From Dyadobacter sp. 676 (GTDB lineage: Bacteria; Bacteroidota; Bacteroidia; Cytophagales; Spirosomataceae): a stretch of 64,000 bases of DNA. Each line of letters starts with the position of its first letter. The stretch's first letter is position 1. The position numbers were made by a program, and so were the translations under genes. Positions 18,022-26,850 of the stretch are shown piece by piece. The notes below the pieces were generated by a model. That model searched no databases. It was not told the DNA's origin and saw nothing but the letters and a program-made list of their open reading frames with translations. The stretch is from assembly GCF_040448675.1 (NCBI RefSeq), contig NZ_CP159289.1:3765001-3829000 (forward strand), written 5' to 3'.

Positions 18022-19740
18022 TTAATGGGCAACTTTCGCCATTTCCTCCTCGCGCAGGGCCCGGCGCAGGATCTTGCCTACATTGGTTTTCGGAAGCTCG
18101 TTCCGGAACTCGATTTTCCGTGGAATCTTGTAGCCTGTAAGGTTTTCTTTACAGAATGTCCTGATTTTTTCTTCCGTCAGTTCCGGATCTTTTTTAACCA
18201 CGTAGATCTTTACCATCTCCCCTGATTTCTCATCCGGAATACCTACGCAGGCTACCTCCGCAATCCCCGGACATCGCGCCACTACGTCCTCGATTTCGTT
18301 GGGGTAAACATTGAACCCGGACACCAGGATCATGTCTTTCTTGCGATCGACAATCCTGAAAAAGCCGTCGGAGTCCTCGATACCGATGTCGCCCGTTCTG
18401 AACCAGCGCCCGCTTTCATCTTCCAGAATTACTTTGGCTGTTTCGTCGGGACGGTTGTAATAGCCCAGCATGACCTGGGGGCCTTTGGCACAGATTTCAC
18501 CGCGCTCTCCGACCGGCAGCCATTGGTTGTCGTCACTCAGGATGCGCATTTCCGTACTCGGGAATGGCAGGCCTATTGTTCCCTGCTTATGTTTACCGTT
18601 CAGAGGGTTGACCGAAAGCACCGGCGACGTTTCCGACAGGCCGTAACCTTCCACCAGCGGGCAGCCCGTCACTTTTTCCCATCGTTCGGCAACGACCTTC
18701 TGGAGCGCCATACCACCGGCAATGGTGATTTTAAGATTGGAAAAATCGACCGAGCTGAAATCCTGATTGTTCAGCAGGCCATTGAAAAGCGTGTTGAGGC
18801 CCGGAAAAATATGGAAACGGAATTTTTTCAGTTCTTTTATGAATGCAGGAATGTCTTTCGGGTTGGTAATCAATACATTCAATGCGCCCCATTTGATGCC
18901 GCACAAGCCGTTGATGGTCATTGCAAAAACGTGATAAAGCGGCAGTGCGGCTATGAGGGTGAGCTGTCCCCAGATTTCCGAATTTCGTAATTTGGACATC
19001 AGCCATTCGTTAACGCCCTCCACATTGGCGATCAAATTCCGGTGTGTGAGCATTGCCCCTTTCGACACCCCGGTAGTCCCGCCGGTATATTGGATGAATG
19101 CCAGGTCGAGACCCGAGACGTTCGGTTTTTCGTAGGTAACGCCTGATCCGACAGATAGTGCGTGGGCGAGCGATACCGTGTTTTTGAGATGATACGGCGG
19201 CACCATTTTCTTTACATATTTCACTACGGCGTTAACGATCAGCTTTTTTGGAAAACCAAGCATGTCGCCGATTTCGGTAACGATCACATGTTCAATGTTG
19301 GTGCTGGCGATGATCTTTTCAAGGTTAGCGGCAAAATTGGCCAGTATTACGATGGCTTTTGCACCCGAATCCTTGAACTGGTGCTGCATTTCGCGTGGTG
19401 TATAGAGCGGGTTGGTATTCACGATCGTGAGGCCCGCGCGGAGCGAACCCGCCATGACAACCGGATATTGCAATAAATTGGGCATTTGCAGGGCAATGCG
19501 GTCGCCTTGTTTCATGCCGATGCTCTGCAGGTATGCCGCGAAATTCTGCGAAAGCTCGTCCAGTTGCCCGAACGTCAGCTTTTTATCCATGTTGGTGAAT
19601 GCCGGCTTACCGGCATTTTCGCGGAAGCTCGTCTCCATCAGTTCGAGCAGCGAGGAGTAAGCGTCGGGGTTTATTTCATAGGGAATGCCTTCCGGGTAGT
19701 TTTGAAGCCATGGATAGGTATCCTTCGATATCGCAGTCAT
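18022..19740 (-). CDS. long-chain fatty acid--CoA ligase (FadD-like)
   Basis: A 572-residue AMP-forming acyl-CoA synthetase activating fatty acids to acyl-CoA through an acyl-adenylate. Core motifs are YTGGTTGVSKGAMLTHRNL (P-loop), GYGLSETSPVLSVN, GRWFRTGDIG and the C-terminal catalytic lysine in PKTNVGKILRRALR. ATG 19740 (MTAISKDTYPWLQNYPEGIP) is preferred over 19791, since family similarity starts there. Such ligases feed beta-oxidation and lipid synthesis. Confidence 0.93.
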   Translation of the reverse strand: MTAISKDTYPWLQNYPEGIPYEINPDAYSSLLELMETSFRENAGKPAFTNMDKKLTFGQLDELSQNFAAYLQSIGMKQGDRIALQMPNLLQYPVVMAGSLRAGLTIVNTNPLYTPREMQHQFKDSGAKAIVILANFAANLEKIIASTNIEHVIVTEIGDMLGFPKKLIVNAVVKYVKKMVPPYHLKNTVSLAHALSVGSGVTYEKPNVSGLDLAFIQYTGGTTGVSKGAMLTHRNLIANVEGVNEWLMSKLRNSEIWGQLTLIAALPLYHVFAMTINGLCGIKWGALNVLITNPKDIPAFIKELKKFRFHIFPGLNTLFNGLLNNQDFSSVDFSNLKITIAGGMALQKVVAERWEKVTGCPLVEGYGLSETSPVLSVNPLNGKHKQGTIGLPFPSTEMRILSDDNQWLPVGERGEICAKGPQVMLGYYNRPDETAKVILEDESGRWFRTGDIGIEDSDGFFRIVDRKKDMILVSGFNVYPNEIEDVVARCPGIAEVACVGIPDEKSGEMVKIYVVKKDPELTEEKIRTFCKENLTGYKIPRKIEFRNELPKTNVGKILRRALREEEMAKVAH

Positions 19741-19874
19741 AATAGTACAGAGCAAAGGGTATGAACGAATAATCGATTTTAAGGTAATCAATTAAGCCAA
19801 AAAAATATCGAACCAATCCAATTTATTTTTGGCACAAAAACCTGCGGATTTGTATGAAACCGCGAAGATTATGA

Positions 19875-20384
19875 TTACCGCCGGCTAATTTCCCAGCGCC
19901 AGAGCAGGCCTTCGTCGGGATCGTTCACATCTTCGGTTTGCGTGAAACCCAGCTTTTCCAGAATGTGCCCCGACGCGTTTTCTTCCGCGAGCGTATGGGC
20001 GATCACCTTGCGTACCGACGGATGCTGAAATGCGTGGTCCAGCAGCCCCCTGGCCGTTTCGGTTCCCAGGCCTCTCCCGCGATGCGAGGAAATGATTTCG
20101 TAACCAATCTCTACTACGCCGTTCGAATCCGGTTCCCCTTTGTAGCCGCAGGAACCGATCAGCATGTTATCGGGAACGTGCACAATCAAATAAACCCACC
20201 AGTCGCGCAGCGGCGGGTGGGCTTTCCATCGGTGGTAAGACGGGGTGAAAGTGTCGCGGAATTCCGTCCACTTTTTCGGGACGTTGACGCCCATTACACG
20301 GGCTAATGTGTTGTTACCCATGCGGATCGCGTCATAAAGCGTATCGTCGCAGGAGATAATCCTTAAACGGGGGGTCAGAATCAT
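19875..20384 (-). CDS. GNAT family N-acetyltransferase (RimJ/RimL type)
   Basis: A 169-residue acetyltransferase beginning MILTPRLRIISCDD, the usual RimJ/RimL opening. It contains IGSCGYKGEPDSNGVVEIGYEI and the acetyl-CoA loop HRGRGLGTETARGLLDHAF, then ENASGHILEKLGF. The acceptor could be a protein N-terminus or a small amine and is not predictable. ATG 20384 is chosen over 20408 because the domain begins there. Confidence 0.88.
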   Translation of the reverse strand: MILTPRLRIISCDDTLYDAIRMGNNTLARVMGVNVPKKWTEFRDTFTPSYHRWKAHPPLRDWWVYLIVHVPDNMLIGSCGYKGEPDSNGVVEIGYEIISSHRGRGLGTETARGLLDHAFQHPSVRKVIAHTLAEENASGHILEKLGFTQTEDVNDPDEGLLWRWEISRR

Positions 20385-20417
20385 AATAGGGAAAATGAGC
20401 CCCCCCAATTTAAGAAA

Positions 20418-21809
20418 CTATGAATTGTTTTCATCAAAACGGTCGGTAATTGCCTTCCGGATCGCCTGGTGAGGGCGCATTCCGGTGCTGCGCGTGCGCG
20501 GTACGGCACGATCGGCCTGCGCATTCGACCTGGCGCGTAACGCCAGATTCGAGACGGTCAGATGGCTGTTGCGCCAGGCCTCGTATTCTTCTTCGTCCAT
20601 CACGTCGCGCGTTACCTGGCCATGCGCATAACCATCTTCGAACGACTGGATGCGACTGTCGGTCAAGGCCTGTTTCCGCTCGTTTTCCAGCGAATCGATT
20701 TCGGCCCTGATTTTAGCTTCTTCCTCTTTCAGCTCTCCCAGTTCGGGCAAAAGCGCGATCTCGTTTTCCAGCACTGTTTTCTGGGTCACATGCCGGGTAA
20801 CGACTTGCTGCAATGGTTCCATTTGTTTCAGGATACGCTTTCTGCGTCTGCGCAAGCGGGCGAGTTTCGGATCTATCTGCAACCAGCGGTACCAGAAGCC
20901 CTGAAGGACCGGCAGCGCCATACCCAGCGAAACCGCACCAGCAATCGCGAACAGCACCCCGCTCAAAACGAACGAGAGCAATGCCCACGGGCTGTTCACC
21001 AGGTCAAGATTCAGTTGATCGGAATTCTGGAGCGACTGTTCGATTTTTTTAGTCAGCTCGGGACTGTCGACGGGCGCGCCCGTCAGTGGGTCAACCGCGT
21101 TCAACTGGAGGTTTTTCACCGATTTGTTGATCGCTTCTTTCAGCTTGTCGGTACGGTAGGCTTCATAACGGAACCAGCCGAGTACTACGAGTGTCACAAT
21201 GGCAAAAATCGACAAGATCAGTTTGAAACCTGCATACCGCGATTTGGCCTTCGGGGTGTCGTCATTATGATAGGGCTCCTCCACCAGGCGGTCGTAAGCC
21301 GGTTTCAGCAGCACCGAAAGCATTGCCAAACCGATCGCGAATGCCCATGCCTCGTTGGTATTCCTGATATTAAGCGCATAGGCCACGATTTCGTGTGAGA
21401 TAATCAGGTCGCCGGCGATAAAGGAAATACCGGCGGCGAGGAAGATCAGCCCGGCGATCAGTGAATAGGAAGGTGCTTTTTCGGCACGTCTCTGGCGCAG
21501 CTCCTCCGTCTGCGTGTCGATCTCGCCGATCGACCGCTCCATGTCCTTCATTTGTGCCGCGGCATTGTTGAGGCCCATTACCTCGTTCTGCAATTTGCCG
21601 TACGCTGTTTTATGTTCGGCCAACGTCTGCTGGTTCCGCGACCGAACTTCCGAAAGCTCCTGCTTTTTCTCGTTCAGCCGGTCCTGTATCCAGCTGTGGT
21701 TTACATTGCTCGATAAATAGTTTTCGTATACCTGACGGTCGATACCTTCGATTCCACGTGTGTAGCCGTGTTGGTAATCTCCGTTTTCATTTAGATTTTG
21801 CTCGTTCAT
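20418..21809 (-). CDS. coiled-coil membrane protein of unknown function (A)
   Basis: I do not recognise a named family. The 463-residue protein starts MNEQNLNENGDYQHGYTRG. It has a long heptad-type coiled coil around residues 45-120 (DRLNEKKQELSEVRSRNQQT), about four transmembrane helices (near 122-145, 155-175, 207-227 and 285-320), a soluble loop between the third and fourth, and a second coiled coil near 325-390. An acidic/Arg-rich tail follows. Its coil-TM-coil plan matches the neighbouring gene at 21890-23104, so the two probably work together. ATG 21809 is chosen over a distant upstream start at 21860. Confidence 0.7.
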   Translation of the reverse strand: MNEQNLNENGDYQHGYTRGIEGIDRQVYENYLSSNVNHSWIQDRLNEKKQELSEVRSRNQQTLAEHKTAYGKLQNEVMGLNNAAAQMKDMERSIGEIDTQTEELRQRRAEKAPSYSLIAGLIFLAAGISFIAGDLIISHEIVAYALNIRNTNEAWAFAIGLAMLSVLLKPAYDRLVEEPYHNDDTPKAKSRYAGFKLILSIFAIVTLVVLGWFRYEAYRTDKLKEAINKSVKNLQLNAVDPLTGAPVDSPELTKKIEQSLQNSDQLNLDLVNSPWALLSFVLSGVLFAIAGAVSLGMALPVLQGFWYRWLQIDPKLARLRRRRKRILKQMEPLQQVVTRHVTQKTVLENEIALLPELGELKEEEAKIRAEIDSLENERKQALTDSRIQSFEDGYAHGQVTRDVMDEEEYEAWRNSHLTVSNLALRARSNAQADRAVPRTRSTGMRPHQAIRKAITDRFDENNS

Positions 21810-21889
21810 GACCTTTATTGGGGTTGATCGAATGTAAGTTGGGGTAAAAAACCGCGCCATCAGCGCATTATCTGATCAGCTCGCGGCCA

Positions 21890-23104
21890 CTATTTGCCTT
21901 TCTGGATCAGGTTGAGCTGCCGGGTAGTAAGCTCGTTTTTCATACGGCGTGCGAGGTAAAATTCGCTCTCGAAAAGCTTGATCAGCATATCCCGTCTGGC
22001 GAAAAGGCGGTCGCGCTCGGTTTCGGCATGGCTCTGTTCGCGTAGCACCTGCCATTTCTTCACCCGCAGGTCGTCGATCTCCTCCTGTAACGTCTGGCAT
22101 TCCGACTCCCAGTTGTAGTTATTTTCAACAAAATCCTGGCGGCCCCGACGAATATTTAACCAGATTTGCAGGTCGTTGCGTAGCACCGTAATGTTGCTGA
22201 GCAGCAATTTCCCGGCAAAAAGGAAGAGGAAGAATACGAAGATGAACAGCGCGAAAGCCTGCCACCACGTTTGGTAGGTGATTACATTGGCAAATACAAA
22301 CAATGCAGCCGCGAACGGTAACCCGATTTCTTCCAGCAGCGATTTCCAGGTCACTTTCGAATCGGTATCATGGAAAAGCGAGATCCGGCCGAACAAGCTG
22401 AACATTCCCGCCAGGAACACGCCGAGCGCGATCCACGAGTTATCCGCAAATGCCGGTTTCAGCGATTCGCGGATCAGAAAGAAGTTACCTACGCACATGG
22501 CTGCGCACAGCGTGATGCCTATGAGCGTGCGCGGAAGGTGGTGTTCGCCCTCGGCACGTGAGCCTGGGTTTTTCAGCCGCTCTTGCAGCTCGTCGATGCG
22601 GTTTTGCTTCTGACCGATAAAAAGGTTCAACTCCTGAATGCGCTCGTTATGCTGCTCGATGTCGGCAATGTGGGAGGCGGCCAGGTTCGAGAAGTACTTA
22701 TGTATGATGTCGGTTTTCTCGTGCGGATCGGACTCCGAAAGCCCGAAGAGCACGCCTTCGTCGCGTAGCGTATCCTCGTCTTCCAGCCAGTACGGGATCG
22801 GTATTTCCACTTTTTGCGTCCCGGTTATTGGCGGCTGCGGAATAGCTGTTTGAAGTGCAGCCTGCACAGGTGTGGCCTGCATAGGTGCAGCTTGCCCGGG
22901 CGCCGCTCCGAATGTGTTTTGCTGGGGCATTGCAGCCATTACAGGCTGTCTGGTTTCGGCAAGGGGTGTCTGAGTGATCGGATTTTGCTCCACTGATGGG
23001 GTAGGGGTGTCGTTTGCCTCAACAGGCTCATCATCATAGAATTGGTTTTCGTCGGACTCTCTCGGACGAAACCAGCCGGCAATTAATTCAGTCAGTTTGG
23101 CCAT
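21890..23104 (-). CDS. coiled-coil membrane protein of unknown function (B)
   Basis: 404 residues, family not recognised. The N-terminal ~110 residues are a disordered Pro/Gln/Ala-rich stretch with loose repeats (AAPGQAAPMQATPVQAALQT). A conserved-looking block follows (EIPIPYWLEDEDTLRDEGVLF), then a coiled coil near 150-185, four hydrophobic helices (near 205-225, 235-252, 270-290 and 295-320) and a final coiled coil (332-395, rich in E/R/L). The architecture parallels protein A, 80 bases downstream. A cytoplasmic scaffold or membrane-tethered complex is a guess only. Confidence 0.7.
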   Translation of the reverse strand: MAKLTELIAGWFRPRESDENQFYDDEPVEANDTPTPSVEQNPITQTPLAETRQPVMAAMPQQNTFGAAPGQAAPMQATPVQAALQTAIPQPPITGTQKVEIPIPYWLEDEDTLRDEGVLFGLSESDPHEKTDIIHKYFSNLAASHIADIEQHNERIQELNLFIGQKQNRIDELQERLKNPGSRAEGEHHLPRTLIGITLCAAMCVGNFFLIRESLKPAFADNSWIALGVFLAGMFSLFGRISLFHDTDSKVTWKSLLEEIGLPFAAALFVFANVITYQTWWQAFALFIFVFFLFLFAGKLLLSNITVLRNDLQIWLNIRRGRQDFVENNYNWESECQTLQEEIDDLRVKKWQVLREQSHAETERDRLFARRDMLIKLFESEFYLARRMKNELTTRQLNLIQKGK

Positions 23105-23201
23105 AGTTTTTCATGGGTTAGCCTGCGATTATCCATGAAAACAAACAAAATCACTATAATATTGTGATGACCGGCCATTAAAAAAGGTAACGTCCTGGGA
23201 A

Positions 23202-23837
23202 TTAGGACATTTCAAACATCTTCTGTAAAGCTTGCCAGAGCCTTTTCTTAAGATTCCGGTCGGCCTCGATAACCACCAGCGGATCAACGAGCAGGAACCA
23301 GATTCCTTCTACAATTTTAGGGGTGTATGGCACGAGCAGCAGGTCGAGGTTCAGTTTGATGAGGGGCACGCCAAAGGAAATAAAGAAGCTGGTCTTTTTG
23401 CCCGAAAGTACCGAGCGCGCATCCTGCCCGGGCAGGAAACTGAAATTCAGGACGTCGCTCGTTTCCAGCGAATGGCCTACGGCTTTGAGGATGTTGTCGA
23501 GGAACAGCGCTTCCGACACGATCATGTCCTGCTGCCGGGGTTCGTCGGTGAGGACCAGAATTTTGTGTTTCAACGCGGGAAAAGCCGGGTCCGGCTTCTC
23601 TGCCGGTTCCGGGGTAAGCGACTTGGCAGGCATCACCGATGATGGCACCGGTGGCAATGCCTGTATCGCAGGTGTTGCCGGCAACGATGGCGTGTCGGGC
23701 TGAATGGCCACCGGAACGGGCACCGGTGCCCGTTCCGGCACAGCGGCAGTTGGCTCAGCCACGACGCGATCTTCCAGCCGAAACAAAGTTTCGTCCTGGT
23801 AAAGTATCTGAAAAAGTGCTACCGGCGAGTGCTCCAT
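23202..23837 (-). CDS. unknown protein with possible HolD/psi-like domain
   Basis: 211 residues. A short N-terminal segment (ALFQILYQDETLFRLED) is followed by a ~65-residue Pro/Val/Ala linker. The folded C-terminal part runs from about 95: HKILVLTDEP, LFLDNILKAVGHSLETSDVL, SFFISFGVPL, LLLVPYTPKIVEG and KKRLWQALQKMFEM. The order (short N-terminal motif, then strand, helix, strand, LW-containing helix) resembles DNA polymerase III psi subunit (HolD) and, more loosely, the uracil-DNA-glycosylase fold. This is a pattern impression, not an alignment. It lies six bases after the SNase-fold gene, so they are likely co-transcribed. Confidence 0.6.
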   Translation of the reverse strand: MEHSPVALFQILYQDETLFRLEDRVVAEPTAAVPERAPVPVPVAIQPDTPSLPATPAIQALPPVPSSVMPAKSLTPEPAEKPDPAFPALKHKILVLTDEPRQQDMIVSEALFLDNILKAVGHSLETSDVLNFSFLPGQDARSVLSGKKTSFFISFGVPLIKLNLDLLLVPYTPKIVEGIWFLLVDPLVVIEADRNLKKRLWQALQKMFEMS

Positions 23838-23843
23838 AATTTA

Positions 23844-24413
23844 CTATAAATGCCCCAGCTCCATTCCCGGAAGGGTCCAAATGCCCAGTTTCTGTTTTTT
23901 CGCGTTGATTTCCAGGTTGGCATATTCCTGGTCTTTCGAGTATTTCTTGAAATGCACCGCCAGACCTTTTTTTACCAGCTCCCTGTTCAAAATTTTACCG
24001 TCCGGCAGCACCACTTCGCCCAGCAGACGGCCGTATTTGTCAAATTCACCTTTGTGGCGGATGCTTACCACTTTCCGGAAGCATTTTTCGCTTGTAAACT
24101 GCTTCGCATTGTTATAGAAAGGCATGTTCCTTTCCGGGCAATTTACATGAAGGAAGCGGACACGCACATTTTTGCCCATCCGACGGCCCGCTTTTTTCCC
24201 TGAATACAAATACTTCAATTCAATGGTGTCACCATCCTGAATACCAATTACCTCCGCTTTGAGTGGGTTCGGTAGGTCGCTGTTACCATGCAGCTGCCGA
24301 TTTTCGTCCGACGCCGGGGCGCACGACGCGAGCATTGTGGGTGCACTTGTAAAAATGAGGAACAGCAGGCATGAAAATGCAAATCTGGAAATCGGGAAAC
24401 GGAAAGCAGGCAC
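23844..24413 (-). CDS. SNase-fold (thermonuclease-like) lipoprotein
   Basis: 189 residues with a signal peptide and lipobox ending TMLASC (Cys31), so probably membrane-anchored outside the cytoplasm. The staphylococcal-nuclease domain covers about 53-180: IQDGDTIEL (Asp60, Asp62), RVRFLHVNCPE (Arg86, Glu94), KYGRLLGEV (Arg129). The S. aureus D40-T41 pair, in VDTPE, is replaced by Asn91-Cys92 (VNCPE), removing one calcium ligand while keeping both arginines and the glutamate. It may have weak or altered activity. It is first gene of the 20-24 kb block. Confidence 0.85.
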   Translation of the reverse strand: MPAFRFPISRFAFSCLLFLIFTSAPTMLASCAPASDENRQLHGNSDLPNPLKAEVIGIQDGDTIELKYLYSGKKAGRRMGKNVRVRFLHVNCPERNMPFYNNAKQFTSEKCFRKVVSIRHKGEFDKYGRLLGEVVLPDGKILNRELVKKGLAVHFKKYSKDQEYANLEINAKKQKLGIWTLPGMELGHL

Positions 24414-24461
24414 GCGTACAAAGTATTGGTTTGAATACTCAAAGATAGCTATTGTTTCCGA

Positions 24462-24857
24462 TCAGTTTTGTTCCAGCTTATACCACTTGATATCCTTCAA
24501 TGGCGCTCTCCTTGCCACTGAGGCAGTTGGCGAATAATTTTTTTCGAGGTAGTCGAGTACGGGTTTTTCGGCATCGCCCAGTTCCCAGAGGTTATGGTTC
24601 GCCTGCATCCACCGGATCTTCTGCTTCCATCCATCGCGCGTGAAACGGTTAGCGATGATGAGCTTGGGGGAATGGCAGCTGGTGCATTGTGCTTTTACCA
24701 TATATAGGTTCTCGTCCACGACAAGGCCGGTTTCCGGGTCTTTCTTTAGGGTGTCGGCCAAGGCGGTTGTCCGGCTGGTTTTAGAAGCAGCCGGCATTTC
24801 GGGCAGGGTTTGGAATACAATCCCCGCGCCGATCATGGCAATTAACAGGATTTTCAT
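24462..24857 (-). CDS. mono-heme cytochrome c, partner of the sulfite-dehydrogenase-type enzyme
   Basis: A 131-residue exported protein (MKILLIAMIGAGIVFQTLPEMPAA signal). A single heme-binding motif CTSCH occurs in the block MVKAQCTSCHSPKLIIANRF, followed by RDGWKQKIRWMQANHNLW. The LWELGD...VLDYLEKNY end is typical of cytochromes paired with sulfite dehydrogenases (SorB-like). It lies 37 bases downstream of the molybdoenzyme gene in the same direction and is the likely electron acceptor. ATG 24857 is chosen because the signal peptide begins there. Confidence 0.85.
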   Translation of the reverse strand: MKILLIAMIGAGIVFQTLPEMPAASKTSRTTALADTLKKDPETGLVVDENLYMVKAQCTSCHSPKLIIANRFTRDGWKQKIRWMQANHNLWELGDAEKPVLDYLEKNYSPTASVARRAPLKDIKWYKLEQN

Positions 24858-24894
24858 ACAATATCGATTTAGCGGGAAGCCTTGCGGTTTCACA

Positions 24895-26127
24895 TTAACC
24901 TACCCTGACGGCGATGCGTTCGCAGGCATTGTTGAGGTAGCCGCCGGGATTCCAGGCCGGCACGAGCATAGGTTGTGCATTGCCTTTATCGTCGGTGGCT
25001 TTTACCCAGATCTCATAATAGCCGTCCGTAGGGAACTTGATTTGGGTATTCCAATGCTGCCACGCGAGCCTGTTCACGGGAGCTTCCAGTTTGCATTCCT
25101 TCCAGGTGGCGCCAAAATCAATGGAAACTTCTACCTTTTTGACGGAACGGTCGCCTGCCCATGCATGTCCCCGCAACGCAAGTTCGGCGCCCGATCCTAT
25201 CATCGCGCCGGTTTTGGGATAAGTGATCAGGGATTTGACCGGCATCGATTCGATGATCTTGTAATAATCATCGGTAGCGGGGATATCCGTGCCCGGTGCG
25301 ACCGGATTACGCGGGATTTTGTAGCTATGCCCCTCCATTTTGGCACCGTCGTGTACCTTGTTACGGACCGAAATGCCGCTCAGCCATTTTCCGGAAACGG
25401 AAGCCGGCCAGCCGCCGATTACGAGCCGTAACGGGTAGCCGTGAAACTCGGGAATATCCTTGCCGTTCATTTGCCAGGCGATGAGCGTTTCGTCTTCCAT
25501 GGCCTTGGAAATGGGTACACCGCGCGAAATGGATTCTTTTTTAGGATCGCGGCTCAGATGAAGGTCCTTTCCGTGGTAACCGATGTACACGGCGTCGTTT
25601 TTAATACCAACGTCATTCAGGATATCTTTCAACCGGGCGCCCGTCCATTGAGCGCAATGCACCGCCCCCTGGCCCCACTGGTTACCGGACGCCTGTGGCT
25701 GGTAGCCCGAGCGACCATTGCCACCGCATTCGAGCACGAGCTGGTAGGTGTAGGGTTTGAATTTCGTTTTAAGTTCCGCCAATGTGTAGGTTTTGGGCGC
25801 TTTCACCGACTCCCCGTCGATCGTCAGCGTCCATGCTGCCACATCGATTTTCTCGGGAACGAGGCCATTATTGCGGATAAACATTTTCTCGACCGGCGTA
25901 ATGCGGTCGTCGAGCAGGTGCACCGGCGATTCCACGTTCCATGGCTTGTCGCCCTGGACGATCATTTCCGTGCTTTTTCCTTTCAATGCATCCTTTTCAT
26001 CAAGGAAAACCGGTCGGTAACCGGGCGGCATGTGCTTCGCGAAGACGATCTGACTACCCATAGCAGTCGCCAATGCCGTGAGGCTGCCTTGTTTGAGAAA
26101 ATCTCTTCTGTTTAAGTCGGAATTCAT
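24895..26127 (-). CDS. molybdopterin-dependent sulfite dehydrogenase-type oxidoreductase (SorA-like), Tat-exported
   Basis: A 410-residue protein of the sulfite oxidase family. ATG 26127 gives a classical Tat signal, NRRDFLKQGSLTALATAMGS. The molybdenum-ligand Cys is in LVLECGGNGRSGY, the substrate/cofactor block is WGQGAVHCAQWTGARLKD, and the C-terminal dimerisation domain carries RGHAWAGDRSVKKVEVSID and AWQHWNTQIKFP. It should oxidise sulfite (or another sulfoxide-type substrate) in the periplasm and pass electrons to the adjacent cytochrome c. It has no b5 heme domain of its own. The upstream ATG at 26256 is rejected. Confidence 0.88.
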   Translation of the reverse strand: MNSDLNRRDFLKQGSLTALATAMGSQIVFAKHMPPGYRPVFLDEKDALKGKSTEMIVQGDKPWNVESPVHLLDDRITPVEKMFIRNNGLVPEKIDVAAWTLTIDGESVKAPKTYTLAELKTKFKPYTYQLVLECGGNGRSGYQPQASGNQWGQGAVHCAQWTGARLKDILNDVGIKNDAVYIGYHGKDLHLSRDPKKESISRGVPISKAMEDETLIAWQMNGKDIPEFHGYPLRLVIGGWPASVSGKWLSGISVRNKVHDGAKMEGHSYKIPRNPVAPGTDIPATDDYYKIIESMPVKSLITYPKTGAMIGSGAELALRGHAWAGDRSVKKVEVSIDFGATWKECKLEAPVNRLAWQHWNTQIKFPTDGYYEIWVKATDDKGNAQPMLVPAWNPGGYLNNACERIAVRVG

Positions 26128-26850
26128 CAACTGGTTCAGGAAAACTTGTAAAACATTATTTCCAAATTTACATAAACCGCGCGGCTTAAACCATGCCTGA
26201 AGGTCAATTCGAAAGCTATATAAATAAAAAACGGTCCGCATGTTCGGGTAACCCATTGATCCATAGTGGTGTGGAGCTTATACTTAACATTCTCGCTAAA
26301 CGCGTGCGGATGTAATGAGTTTTGACAGACCATAGCGGCCCGGTTGCTTCGACTCGACGGGAGCGGAGCCCGACTTTAGGGAATATGGAGAATAAACAAA
26401 AAGAGTCCTTGAAGGGGACTCTTGATGCTTTCAGACTAACCGATTTGTATTAAATAACGTTGAGTAAATAAATGCCTGAGATATAATTCAATAAATGAAT
26501 GTATAGCGTTAAGTTCTAGCGTGTGTGTAGTAGTTGTGCTACCATTGGTGGATAAATAATTTCTACGCAAATATAAGCGAATGCAGTTTTAACAAGGAAA
26601 TAAATGTCCAAAAAAATTTGAATTTTTTTTAGTTACTGTAATAAGATACGGTTATACGGGCAAAGTGGTTGTTATATTTCACATATTGATGTGAAATTCC
26701 CCAACTTGAGGTATACCTCCCGTTCCTTCCGGGAATAGTGTTGGTGATAAAAATTGGTTAATATCTGATTATCAACTTTTTTTGTATCGAATTTCCATTG
26801 GCACGAATATCTTTTCCAGTTTACAGTAAAAATCAAATGCCTGATCCATT
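26128..26850. other. gene-free intergenic region
   Basis: 723 bases without a credible gene. It holds an 8-bp hairpin (AAGAGTCC 26401-26408 with GGACTCTT 26416-26423, no T run) and long AT-rich stretches around 26560-26650. A candidate promoter for the downstream secreted protein lies at its end. No tRNA or riboswitch was recognised, and a small RNA cannot be excluded. Confidence 0.6.
26781..26815 (+). promoter_or_regulatory. candidate promoter of the PepSY-like gene
   Basis: TTTG (26781-26784) and TATCTTTT (26808-26815, one mismatch from TAnnTTTG) are separated by 23 bases, slightly long for the Bacteroidota -33/-7 pair. They lie 35-70 bases before ATG 26851. Confidence 0.35.

Noticed and set aside
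20562..21398. 278-codon plus-strand open frame
   Set aside because: Antisense shadow of coiled-coil protein A, with a biased composition and no start context.
26401..26423. Hairpin as terminator or small RNA end
   Set aside because: The 8-bp stem lacks a T run on either strand and no RNA family was recognised, so it is mentioned only under the intergenic entry.
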